A DNA stretch of 64,000 nucleotides from Pseudisothecium myosuroides (taxonomy: Eukaryota > Streptophyta > Bryopsida > Hypnales > Lembophyllaceae). How positions within the stretch are numbered: the first letter of the stretch is position 1; the number at the start of each line of letters is the position of its first letter. Below the pieces are notes generated by a model. It was not told the DNA's origin, made no database searches, and worked only from the letters and a program-made list of their open reading frames with translations. Both the position numbers and the translations under genes were made by a program. Shown here piece by piece: positions 47,466 through 58,742 of the stretch. The stretch is taken from contig OX637297.1 of assembly GCA_951799445.1 (NCBI GenBank), forward strand, positions 10,106,001 to 10,170,000, in the 5' to 3' direction.

Positions 47466-49485
47466 GAAACGCAGCTTCTTCTACTTTCTTATCTCTTGCT
47501 TTGGTTTAAATTTTTTCCTCCGTGTGCTTCAACATTTGTGGCCTGTGACGATTCCTATCGTGAACTATGGAGAGATCTGGGAGAATATCATCTACATCCT
47601 AGTCTAACGTTTTCTCGAACAGCAGAGTAATTTCACAGTCTCCGGGCGCCTATGCCCTTCTACCTCCCCCCTATCTTTTCTATCTTTATTACCTTCTTCA
47701 CGTTCTATCCCTACATGTTTTCCTTGTTAAAAATTGTTTCTTTCTGTTCTATCTCGTCAAGACTTTTTCTTTTTCAAAACCTGCTCTGGCAGGACGATTC
47801 ACCAGTTCTTCAAACTCTCACTTTGTAAGTCCAAACCAACTCCATTTGGGGAGGACAGGGGGGATAGGGTAGTATAGATGTCATGTCGGTCAGAGGCAAC
47901 AGGTCCCCGGGGACCTCACCCGCGGCTCCGCCATCCTCGCCCTCTTCTTCATCTTCATCTATCACCCCCTCGGGCACTAGGTTATCGTCATTGACCCCAA
48001 CCTCGGTGGACAAGGCAGCAGGAGACGTCCTTATGATACCAACAACATTATCTTCATCAACAGACGAACCATCCACACCGATTGAGGAGATTCCGCTCCA
48101 ATTTCCGGGAGAACTTAAATTGGATCCAACGGCTAACCCCGCTGAAGACGGACTTGTAATCTCGGGCAAGTTGTCTAACTCACAACGACGACTACATGAC
48201 GAGGAGGAGCAACCGGGTCGCGAGGTTCCACTAGCAAAGAATCCTCTGGCCATGGGCATTAGGCAACCTAGGCCAAACGGGATCCTCTCACTTATGATTC
48301 TCGTGGAAGATCACGATATCTTGCTGGGCCACCACCTTATGGTAATGGGCCAATTTGCAAGTGAGTGCCCCGCTATCAGCATCACATGAAATTCCGTGGC
48401 CGGCGGCCACTTGCTGGCAGTCCGCAAACTAGAACTCCAGCCTATCAGTCAAGGCTAGTATCCTCATTACATCTTCGAGGTCTTGGACCAGCTACGCATG
48501 TTCTTTGGAATATGAGCTGGTCCACCTTCTTTGTACATAGCATTGATTCTGGGAAAGATAAAATCCCTACCGCCCCTGTATATACTTATTCAAAAAAAAA
48601 AATCCTTATCACTGTGCAACAGAGAAGGGATCGGGCTGACACCAGCACCGGCCTATATACCACTAAAGCAGACCAACAGATGTCTTCCGCTGCGGCAGCC
48701 GGCAGCTTGTAGATTGTAGCCACACCGCAATCGAAAGAACCTCCATTTTCCCGTAGCGACACGAGGTTGAACTACGAACCAGCTGTTGGAGCGCCCTCTA
48801 CCTAAGCTAGTGACAAATGGCAAGAAATGCTGCGGCCTCCACGACGGAAGATACTTCCGTATCTTTACAAGTGAAGCTCCCAAGCATTGAGGTCTCAGAC
48901 CACTTGCCTTTTCATTTCTTTTTTTTTCTTTCATTTCATCTCATTAGTCCAAACTCACTCCGTTGAGGGAGGAAGGCAGGTTTGAAATATTTTTTATCTA
49001 TAGTGTCCCGATTTGTTGTATCAAAGGTAGATAGGGGTTTTTATTTTCTCTCTCTACTTCTATCTCCCCCTTTGATCCAAACTCACTCCGTTGAGGGCGG
49101 ATGGCGGGATTTTCTTGTATTTTTTCTCTATAGATCTAAGTTGACTCCGTTCAAGGTGAACAAGGAAACAACAAGAAAATTAAAAACTTGAATATATAGA
49201 AAATGAACAAAAAATGAGTGATAAATCTACGGGGGTCAAACTTCCTTTGACCACCACTAGCCCTTCCACTTGGAAGATGTACCATTTTCCTTTGCTCTCT
49301 TCCCCCTGTCAATTGATCCATTAAGAGTCTCTTGAGTAAATCAACATTCTTTTTGATAGAGTCGCATGTTGGTTCTTGTTTGTCATTAGGTTTGATCTTG
49401 AGATTGACCGTGTACCCCAAAATAGGCGGAGCAAGAGTTCTAGATCCTCATGATTTTGCAAATCATACCGTAGATGGTTGCCATA
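47466..49485. other. Interior of the LARD-like element upstream of the 3' LTR
   Basis: A 168-codon plus ORF (47,883-48,389), rich in Ser, Pro and Thr, has no recognisable domain and could be a chance ORF or the end of a gag-like protein. The phrase CCAAACTCACTCCGTTGAGG occurs at about 48,951 and 49,077, with weaker forms at 47,829 and 49,137. No polypurine tract lies directly before the 3' LTR. Confidence 0.4.
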
Positions 49486-50034
49486 TGAGAGCTCCCAATT
49501 TGTCACTTGGGACTCGTAGATTTTTTTTTTTGGAATTTGTAATTTAAAGTTGATGAAAGTATACAAAAAGCCATAAAAAGAGTGTAGAACCAAAATAGGA
49601 TTGTGTCAGAGGAGTAAAAATCTAGAGTTACATTTAGAAGTTAAAACTTAGAATAGAAGTTAAAATTCAAAATTAACCTTGGGGGTTCATGGAAGGAACC
49701 TAGGGGGTCCCATTTTGGTTAGTTAGGATTGTTAGAAATGGCGCCAACTATCTAGTCTACTCTAGACATGGGATAGATAGTTAGTATAGTCGGTGTTCAC
49801 CATTAGATTACCGTAACTCCAGATCATCGACGATTAGCTTGGAAGTCACCACATGCATCTCTAGGCATTTTTTTTGCCATCCACAACACTTAGGAAATGT
49901 TAGCAAAAAGATCCATTGCTTGGAAGGCACAGTGAACCGCGCTTACAACACCCCCTTAAATTAAAAAGTGGATAAAACCTAAGAACCTGGTCGTGTTCGC
50001 TTTATTACCAAGGGTGGGTAATCTAGCGCCCAGA
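49486..50034 (+). repeat. 3' LTR, internally deleted (549 bp)
   Basis: Starts TGAGAGCTCCCAATTTGTCA and ends TCTAGCGCCCAGA. Its first part matches 37,612-37,730 and its second part matches 44,457-44,880. It lacks the TATA box. AGTAG follows at 50,035-50,039. Confidence 0.8.
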
Positions 50035-50066
50035 AGTAGCGACTCGGAGTTCCACCAATAACTGGG
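50035..50066 (+). pseudogene. Resumption of the interrupted gypsy gag
   Basis: Right target duplication AGTAG, then about 27 bases that continue the gag frame from 37,606 until a TAA. After this the DNA transposon begins, so nothing more of that retrotransposon is present. Confidence 0.55.
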
Positions 50067-50671
50067 TAGAAGGCCATATTCATTAAAATGAGAAAATTTG
50101 GAGTCTCATTATAGTCATGATCCTAAATTTAGTGTACAAAAGGTTTCATTAAAATGAGACAATGCATTACATTGAGACTGCGATATGTCCAATGAACTAT
50201 GAATTTCTGCGGGTATATGAAACAACACCAACACTCTTACTAAGCACAGTACATAACCCATATCTCAAGGTATATGGGTTTATGTAATGTAGATTTTGCC
50301 TACTCGACAAAACCCCAAGACAATAAATATAGGGGGGTAATTCCTCTAGGAAAGGTCAATAAGTCTAGTGTTTTATGACTAAAGTCACTTGTTTTGTATG
50401 GTGGATACTTGTTTACTTTGTTTTGTAGTTTGATTTATAGACAACAACCCAAGGAAATAGTATAGAAGTTCTAAAATCTTGGGAATGGTCAAATAGTCAC
50501 TTGTTTTCTAGAATGAAAAGGAATTCAATATGAACCATAATACTATTTCTTAATAGACAATTTATACACTCTTATACCCAAGGGAATAATTTGTTGGCCA
50601 ATCCATTAAATAATGCTATGGGACGCATGATTGCTGTCTCGGTCCTGTCTAGTATGCTAGGGGTATTTCAA

Positions 50672-52471
50672 GACAATTTGTCAGGTTGTTCAACAATTTG
50701 TCATGCATGATCTAGACTTTTAAATGCAACAATTCGCATATATATTTATATATAATATATAGATTCTTTAATTACCATAAAGTTTTTTTACCATAACAAT
50801 TTGTCCAGTCACTACTTAGCTAGCCAAATTACTAATTTTAAATGAGTATCAAAACAGTCCCAATCCTCTACAACAAATTGTCCCTATACTAATGCAGGGG
50901 GAATGAGTGTGTAATGCAATTTCAGCGTCCAGCTTCTCTGCACATTATCACGACTTGTCAAGTCCAAACAAATTGTCACTACACTATTCAGCACCTTGCG
51001 GCTTTTGACAATTAGTGCAGCACCAGGCTACGAATTGCAATTTATATTAGTTTACTAATTCACAATATCAACATACAGCAACAAACAAATTGACTCATCA
51101 TAACACATCAAAGTTCTTCCATGACAATTGGTATAATTCACCCACGTACTTCAAAAAGACTATTCATGTTCAATTTAATATTGCTTTCATTCACAATAAT
51201 TTTAGTTTCCATTCATATTCCAATGATAAATTAATTTTATCGACAACTTGTCAAATATAAAATTAATTTGCATCAAAACAAGGATTTAACATTCAACAAT
51301 TTATTCTGAAATTACATATTATAATATCAACAACAATTTTTAATACATTTTACAATTACAACGCATCATACAAATTGTCTCTTGCTGTAATTTTAAATTA
51401 ATAATTTAGAATCAGATATATATATCAATTATTAATTAAAACAATTCACAATTTCCTCATTTCATCAATTATACCAAATTGCAATCATTCTGTAAATCTC
51501 AATTGACAAACAAATTGACCACCGCATACGCACATACACAATAAATATGCCCTATAAATCTTAATCAAGGTACAGACAAATTTTCAGAATTTACATTACC
51601 GATTGAATATCTCGCTAGACAAATTGACTCGCACCCGAACTGGTCTGCCACACCATTCGTCCGTCACTACTGCATTCGAACAAATTGTCTCGCAATTCTT
51701 TCTCCATCCGCTTCATTCTAAATTCACTCGCATATTCACTCAGACAAATTATTCTCTCACTCTTCACTGTAATATCCACATAAAGATTGAGACCCATTCA
51801 AGGGAAATCCACTCAACAACAAGACAAATTGTTTTATGATCACGCATTCAATGAGCACAGTATACCATTACAACTACTATTGGACATCGAACAATTTGTC
51901 AAAAAATAACTCAGTCATTCCAATCACTGGAAATACAAATTCACAAAAATAATTATACAATTCATTCACAAGATCACAACCAAGAAATTCAATCACTGGA
52001 TACAAGATTTACACAACAATATAATGCCCAATTCAAACTCTCACAAGTAGTCCACCTGGACTTTCCACTTTAACAAACAAATTGTCTAATTCAAAATCAC
52101 AATCTCCACAACAGTAAATCCAATCACTGGAAATACAAGAGACTCAAGTGAATGAACACACAAGACAAATGATTATACAATTATATTAACAAAGCACTTC
52201 CTGAGCTGAAACAAACAAATTGTTTACGAAAGAACGCTGCTGAAGACCGAGAGTGGGGGGAAAAAAGACAAATTGTTCAAAGCTATACTGTCTCAAGCGG
52301 TTCCACACTTCAAGGTGGGAATCGTTGCAAAGACAAATTGTCCTACTTCGTATCTTGCCTACCTACATCTTTCAAAATCTCTTTACCAAGTCAAATTGTC
52401 TTTCCTTTTCTACATAATGTGAAATTGTTCTAACAAAGTATCTCTTTTTACACTGTGAAAGACAAATTGAC
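50672..52471. repeat. Array of about 23 GACAAATTGTC motifs
   Basis: Near-palindromic 10-11 bp motif, consensus RACAAATTGTC, in both orientations; clear copies at 50,672, 50,692, 50,795, 50,872, 50,967, 51,084, 51,242, 51,369, 51,618, 51,679, 51,823, 51,889, 52,076, 52,267, 52,332, 52,390 and 52,461, with weaker copies between. Mean spacing is about 80 bases and the sequence between copies is not repeated. A second phrase, CAATCACTGGAAATACAA, occurs three times (about 51,935-52,135). Interspersed short motifs next to a transposase gene usually are transposase-binding sites, as in CACTA subterminal regions. No gene is seen in 50,067-53,138. Confidence 0.75.
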
Positions 52472-53138
52472 TAAAGAACCAAAAATTTGCAAGACTACAA
52501 TTTATTACAAAACGTATATATTTTTCTATTTGCCTTATTGAGTATACTCGCATTGGCACTGTTTGGAGTGAAGGACACGTGAAGGACTCCAATGACACTC
52601 AAACTTGGACCATTCATAATGTGTGATCTAATATAAGATCGACTACAAAAAAACCATCCATAATTATACTTTGGTAGACAAATCTAAGATTTAGCATCAT
52701 AAAATACTGAAGTACATTCAACCCTTGAAACAAACAAACATGGACAATTGAAATATAATAAATAAACCACAAAACGCGCAATTTAATACAAAAAATGAAC
52801 AATGCAAATATATTTTATTGCTCAAAATCCACCACATCAAAATTTGAAATAGAGGTGAAATAAAGATCAATCCACTGAACTAAAGCAACTTGCAAACAAA
52901 ATCCACTTCTCCCTGCTAACCTAATTTTTTTTAACAATTCTATTTTTTTTTAAATCCTTTTTTTATGGCATAGAATAAAAATGAACCAATGAACTTCTAT
53001 CAATCCTCACAATATTTTTTTGTAACACTATTTTTTTAATTTTTTTAATTTTTTAAAAGATATTTAAAAGATATTTAAAAATATCCTGCAAACTTCAAAA
53101 ACTCTTATTCACTTTCTATGGCTACAAACTATTTATCC
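52472..53138. other. AT-rich 3' flank of the transposase gene
   Basis: Contains T- and A-runs and no motif copies or ORFs with support. It probably holds the 3' UTR of the minus-strand transposase gene. Confidence 0.4.
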
Positions 53139-55860
53139 TCACTCCAAGGGTACATTGTTCCTTTCACTAGCCGCTATGGCTAGGGACTCTTTGATGATGG
53201 AAATTTGTTTGGGGGGAATCTTGATTTTGAGATCTGCAGTCCCTGCTCTCATACGGGGCTTCCAAGCAGTCATGATAGTATCCGTATGATTCCAACTTAT
53301 GGAGACCCCCATGTCCTCACACCATGAATTACCTTGTGCTATGTCCCACCCAGAATACGTCTTCTTGTCAACGTGCTAAAATGTCATAAGCTTCCAGTAC
53401 TTCAATTGAATGAAATTGATATGCGCTGGATTTGGACTGGGATTCGTAAGTGCCCGAGCAATCCAAACTGGACGGAGATCACGATTAGCAGGACGGATAG
53501 CAAGAAAGTAACCCGCATACACATCACGGCCAACACAGAATGAAGATTGTAAATGATTACGCCTACGACCAACAAAAAGTACATCTTCTGCAAACTCCTC
53601 ACGCAAAGTGCCGTCGTCTAAGAATTGGTCTTCCACCTCACCGGGGACTATTGAATGTGGCCAAAATCCATCTCGTAGTGTTTCCTGTGCCACAAGTGGT
53701 TCATTGAGAGCACTTCTCACACCTTCCCAGTATTTTATCACTGCCTCATTCTTCCTATAGAACTCTCCAGACAAGTCTTGGTTAGCCATTGCCCCCCCAA
53801 AAGCTATGTATGCGTCCAACTCCTTGCACACATCATCAAAGCTCTTCAATGCATGCGGTGCCAAAGGAGGAGGGCTACCCCTGGGCAATTTGGGCCGCCC
53901 ATCTGTTGTCTCATTCCATAATCGAATTCCCCACCTTCCTTTGGCAACCAATCAATATCTGTACAAAGAATTTTGTATTGCATTAAGGGCCACCCATTGG
54001 AATCCTTGTAAAACTTGAATTGTTGGCCTTGTGAATGACCCTCTAGAGAATCATCGCCCGTTGGCAAATACCCTTCCACAAATTTTTTGAAGTTAGGAAC
54101 CTCCTCAATGAGATGAGGAATCACGGGCTGCGTTTCACAATCCATGAAGGACTTCATCAACCTCGAAAATGTGGGATAGTCATTTGTCTTCAACTTGCCG
54201 CTCCAACGACCAAAAAGAGCATCAATGTCCTTGTGAGTGTGCCCGACAAGGAGGAAATTAACGTACACCTCGCAAAAAACAGCTCTGTATACAAGGAGAG
54301 AGCAAAATGCAAAAATCCATCGATTCTTGTTGTCACCTACGCAATTGTCGAGTTGAAGATTTAATGTTGGAGGGAGACGCCCAGGTTGCACCACCTCTTC
54401 AGGACGACTAGGAAGAGATTCTTTACAAATCTCTGAGCCCTCTAATAAGGCCTCCGACAATGGACAAATCACATCATCCTTGGTAAACAGCTGACGTGAT
54501 GAATACTTGGGTTCAAACTCCAAGTCCCGCAACAATCTTGCTATGGATTCCACAGTATGGTTTGAGTCCATCGGAAACATCTCTAAACTGTAGTGTAAGT
54601 ATCGCATTTCACCATGGCCATGAGCAATCATGCTTGTGACCGCGATGGGCAACTTCGTAAAAGAATCTATGGCTTTACTCTTGTGAGAATAATGAGGGGA
54701 CGTAGTCTTTGAATGATCCATTTTGTCATGGATTATGGTGAGAACCTTGTCCGTCTATTTCTCTGAGATCATACGATTCGCATAATAGAGCTCCCTATGA
54801 GCCCTTTGTCCATCCAGGTAGACTTTCAATTTCTTGATCCATATGTCTTGGGCTCTCGAACGTGGAGTGCAAGCATTCTTGAGTTGCTTGAATCTATCAC
54901 ATTCCCCACATCGGACAAAACTATTGCCACAAGCCTTGGGAGCAAACTCAGGAAAAGAAGCACACCGAATGTTGTTCAACCTACTTGTTGAGATATGTGG
55001 CAATTGAAATGTTGAATTCACAATGTTAATCTCCGTCAAGGCGTCCCTCCACCAAAATGCTGAAGGGAGAACCATGGAAGGAACCTTCTCCCCCGACTGA
55101 AGTATACGTGATTTGTGCGGCATTTGGTCCGCACTATTCTCAAGAAGCAATCGTAGTGTAGTTGTAGCCTGCAATGTGTGCGTGCGTGACTTCTTTAAGA
55201 CAAGATTATTGTATTGTTCTAGCTGCACATCATTTTTTGCCATGTCCTTGTACCTGTAGAAAGTAACTTTTGATACTCCATGGATGGTCCACCACGTGGC
55301 CGAACAAACTTCCCAATTATCCAAGGTGATCATATCCCTTCCATTGGCATCAAGATGGACTTGCTTGTGCACATCAAGAAGATGCAATTTACACCCATAT
55401 ACTTCACCCCCCCCCAAGCATTTGAGATCAAATGGCTTGTATCTCCCCATGCGGAAATGGCTGTAAACAATTCTTCGGGCAACACGTCTTAGAAGACACC
55501 TCAACAATTGATTGCAAAGTGAGTAAAAAGTCTTTCTTAGGAGGAAGAACAAGTTCATTCCTTTCTTGAGAGGTCTCATACGAGTGAATACCAGCCCGAA
55601 CGTGCCGCCTGGATGAATTCACTGCAGTCTTGAAAATATACGTTTGATCATGGTCATATAAGTTGGCCCCGCGTAGATATACCCTTGAAATTCGCCAGGA
55701 GTGCATTGACCACATCTACGCCGAAGGAACATTGGTCTCGCACAAGGGCTCCACAATTTGAATTGCAACTCAGCCGTCACCAAGAGGCTCCTCATCCACG
55801 TCGATAACAAGATCTGCATCAACGCTATGTCAAATTCCTTTTGCCACATCTACACTGGCT
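53139..55860 (-). pseudogene. DUF7869-like DDE transposase, copy 2 (nearly full length, broken)
   Basis: Minus strand. Order: RRRCGQCTPGEFQG (possible zinc finger, about 55,720); CCPKNCLQPFPHGEIQAI; LLDVHKQVHLDANG, MITLDNWEVCSATWW and GVSKVTFYRYK; a cysteine cluster CGNSFVRCGECDRFKQLKN; the catalytic core LTIIHDKMDHSK, LQLDNCVGDNKNRWIF and FLLVGHTHKDIDALFGRWS; then GWPLMQYK, IRLW and a C-terminal domain (GRDVYAGYFLAIRP, VWIARALTNPSPNPAH). The D-D-D layout with the last two Asp about 45 residues apart fits an RNase H-fold transposase. Defects: TGA at 55,428-55,430, a slip at a nine-C run (55,407-55,415), TAG at 54,755-54,757, a frameshift near 53,945 and TAG at 53,376-53,378. The terminal stop is 53,139-53,141. 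DUF7869 assignment is from memory of the GHTHxDID pattern. Confidence 0.75.
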
Positions 55861-55997
55861 TTGTTTGTTAGAGTGACACACTGCGTACTCTAAGAAGCTC
55901 GAGGGATATCCTCACAAGCTGCGACACCCGGAGGCAAAGTTGGCTTTGACACTAAAAACTCGTTTGTCACAGGAGTATCCATTCTTCACAAAGAAAA

Positions 55998-57390
55998 GAG
56001 AGTGTGATTTATCCTTGGGTCAAGGATACTCCATCACGATATATACTCACATACCTCAATAACATGTATTACTAGCACAAATGACCACAACAAAGAAATA
56101 AAGAAAATCAATTAATATCATCAGTATCCTCAAGCGAAGAAATATCAACTTATCATTAAAATCACAAAATAAAGTTCATCAAGAACAATTAGTTATATTA
56201 AAATACTTACACAATACCGTAGTGTGACATGGGTTTCGTCCTTTGCAATGACAAAATAATAATAAAATTTAGCCAAAGTGTTTCGTTCACACTAATATGA
56301 ATTTATGATGATTTCGTTTTTTGTAGTCTTGTAATTATTTCTCAATTCATCATTTCTTTATTATGATCGAATTGTCTTGTCCTTTCAAGCAAATGATGCA
56401 TGCACAAGTGGGCTTTGAAACTGTTCAAGGTATTGTAGTGGTTCATTTATTTGTTAACGGCATTGTTAATGGGTTAAAGTATTAAATATCTATAGAATGT
56501 ATAGTAAAATAAGCAATGTATATGAACTCTTGACATTCTGAGCATGTTGGCCACAAATTCAAAGCCCTTCCAACACTCACTCTTTATTAGTAAAGTTTTG
56601 TTATTTGTCTCTTAACATTTTATAGAAATTCGTTTTTGACATTATTGAATTATTAAAAAACAAAACCCATGTCACACTACGGTATAATACTTCAAGAAAC
56701 TTATCCTCGACCCAAGGATAATATTACTAACACTATTTGAAATAATTCAGGTCCACAATATAGTCCAAATCAATTCCGTATTATGAACTCAAATGAATTC
56801 TGGTTTACATGTCATTTGTCACTCTTAACTTGTCAAAACAGGTCTATCTAAGTCATTTAAACTCACTGGAAGAGAATGTCCAATGAATTACGCATTAATA
56901 CATATTGACCATTACAACAATAATTATTCTGTTGATCTTTTGAATGATGAGGCCTGTGAATACATTAATGAATGCCAATCAAAACAATTATGATCTATTC
57001 GACGATAATAATGAACTACAATAATCATAAATAAAATGTTAAATGTTATACAATTTATCCTCGGGTCAAGGTTAATTTCCATGACATTAGAGTCTTGTTC
57101 CATTATATGTTTACCCTCGAATCGAGGATAATATAAATTTTCAAACATTCTATAAATTTGTGACCTCTCAAAACTCTAAACAACTATATCACCCTGGATT
57201 CGAGGATATATGAGATGTTTATATAAGCATTATTATAGGAACACCAGAAAAACATATAATTTATCCTCGACTCAAGGATAAACTAGCTGCAGACCTATAT
57301 ATCCTGTTAGGTCTCCCGAATCCAGTAAGATGTTATCAGTTATAACAGACGTTCTATATACTTTGGTATCCTCGACTTGAGGATAATTGA
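55998..57390. repeat. Array of about eight TATCCTCGA...TCGAGGATA palindromes
   Basis: Palindromic motif of about 20 bp (TTATCCTCGA then a variable centre then AAGGATAA), at about 56,011, 56,701, 57,057, 57,111, 57,190, 57,259 and 57,367, plus a half copy at 56,125. Each arm varies a little but the dyad is kept. It lies on the opposite side of the transposase gene from the GACAAATTGTC array. Confidence 0.75.
56209..56684. mobile_element. MITE of about 476 bp within the palindrome array
   Basis: Inverted ends ACAATACCGTAGTGTGACAT and, at the right, ATGTCACACTACGGTAT; AATACTT flanks both sides (56,202-56,208 and 56,685-56,691). The interior is AT-rich and non-coding. It separates the first palindrome copies from the rest, so it inserted after the array formed. 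Superfamily not certain: a 7-9 bp duplication fits hAT or Mutator. Confidence 0.65.
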
Positions 57391-58279
57391 AAACGTATCC
57401 TGAAAACATGATTCCCGTAAAAAGCGGCGGTAATCTCGGCTCACTCAATGCAATGCAATCCGTTTAGTCCCATGAAACTCACACAATTATAGTATTGTGT
57501 AATATCAGTATACAGATTATGCAATAAGGTAGATACGTTGCATTGACACCATTACAATCAACCCAACAGTGCAAGAGAATAGAGTCAATGAAATATTCAT
57601 CAAAAATATAAACACCCAGACGTAGAGAACAAGGAATGGTGAGAAGCAAGGGAAGAAATGAGCATAAGATCTTGAGCTTACATTGATTGAGGAAATACTG
57701 AAACTGAAGTGCCGCACAGAAGTCCACAATGAAGACTTCAAACAAAAAACTGCCACTGATGAAGTTCTTTCCGCAGTTTAAACAACAAAATCAAGTATTT
57801 CTGAAGAGTTCTACACATTCAACTCATCTCAACAAGGGGCGCAATGAAACCACAACGCAAGAAAACCACAGCTCAACCGCAAGAAACAAAAACCGGAGTT
57901 CCAACTCATGCAAGGAAAAAAACAAAATAATGAACGACTCCATGGGATGTGACTGAGAGAGAGAAGGCGGGAAGATTGAATGCAGCGGGAAAAAAGTCGT
58001 GCCAGATACTTCCATGTTTAGAATGTCAGGTGGTATCCCCTTTCGAGTGGTGCAAAATTTCTGACCCAAAAAACAGTTGTCAACATTCTTTTGTCTAATA
58101 AAAGTCATGCATCAAACTTTACTAAAAGTCTGCTATAGGACCTGTTCGGGGATACTCTAGGTGACAGGGCATGTAAATAGCATTTCTCTGTTCATGTCCA
58201 AAAGAAGTCTAAGTCAATGCAGAATACTTGTGGAAAATTTGAGTGGCTAAATAGATGGAAACAAATGCAAGCCAACTAA

Positions 58280-58742
58280 ATCAGTTTCACATTCTGCAAT
58301 TCTGAAAATCATTAAGCCAACTAAACTTGTAGTTGTCTGAGTCGCAATTGGACTCGGAGTCCCAATTCCAATCGACAAAGCCATGCTCAAATTCATTCTC
58401 TTCTTCCTCTCCATCCTCCTCATGCAGGGTTTCATTGTCGGATTCGTCATGCTCCGGTACAAAATCGAAAATTAGCACCTCCTTCACCTCGTCAGTGTCA
58501 TCGTCATGGTTGGATTCTTCAAACTTGACATCGGATTCCTCAAACTCTAACTAGGATTCGCAAAAAAACAGACCTTCGCTACTTGTATATGGCTCAATTG
58601 TTACGACAGGTACATTCTTCGAAACGAAGGAAGAAGGAGCTGCAAATGCAGCTTCAAACTTCCTTTTCTTTGTGTCCACCTCTCTCGGACTGGCCGCCGC
58701 TCTAAACATATTAGAATAGTAAGCACTCTCAAATGCAGCCAT
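58280..58742 (-). pseudogene. Acidic ORF, possible first exon of the transposase gene
   Basis: From ATG 58,742 the minus strand reads MAAFESAYYSNMFRAAASPR, a basic KKRKFEAAF, then after one TAG (58,551-58,553) in the same frame a strongly acidic segment (EESNHDDDTDEVKE, EEDGEEEENEFEHG) ending near 58,283. About 150 codons. It could encode the N-terminus of the DUF7869-like protein with the array region as an intron, or a separate small protein. Directly upstream of the ATG is CTTCTTGTAG, a plausible splice acceptor. Confidence 0.4.

Larger units (their letters stand above)
37612..50034 (+). mobile_element. LTR retrotransposon of 12.4 kb without recognisable pol (LARD-like)
   Basis: Bounded by TGTGAGCTCC at the left and AGTAG duplications on both sides. 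The 5' LTR is 37,612-44,880 (7.27 kb, including a nested hAT-type element) and the 3' LTR is 49,486-50,034 (549 bp). The two LTRs share their first about 120 bases and their last about 420 bases; the 3' LTR lacks the roughly 6.7 kb between. The interior (44,881-49,485) holds a decayed ORF but no protease, reverse transcriptase or integrase motif that I can recognise, so it is a large retrotransposon derivative or a lineage whose pol is lost. Confidence 0.75.
50067..58742 (-). mobile_element. DUF7869-like DNA transposon, copy 2 (right end uncertain)
   Basis: The left end TAGAAGGCCATATTCATTAA matches copy 1 at 11,179. Inverted and direct copies of CATTAAAATGAGAC follow (50,081-50,110, 50,147-50,160). 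Then come a GACAAATTGTC array (50,672-52,471), the minus-strand transposase gene (53,139-55,860), a TATCCTCGA palindrome array (56,011-57,390) and an acidic ORF (58,742-58,280). I could not find a right terminus inverted to the left one; 58,742 is the last candidate coding base, not a proven boundary. Confidence 0.55.
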
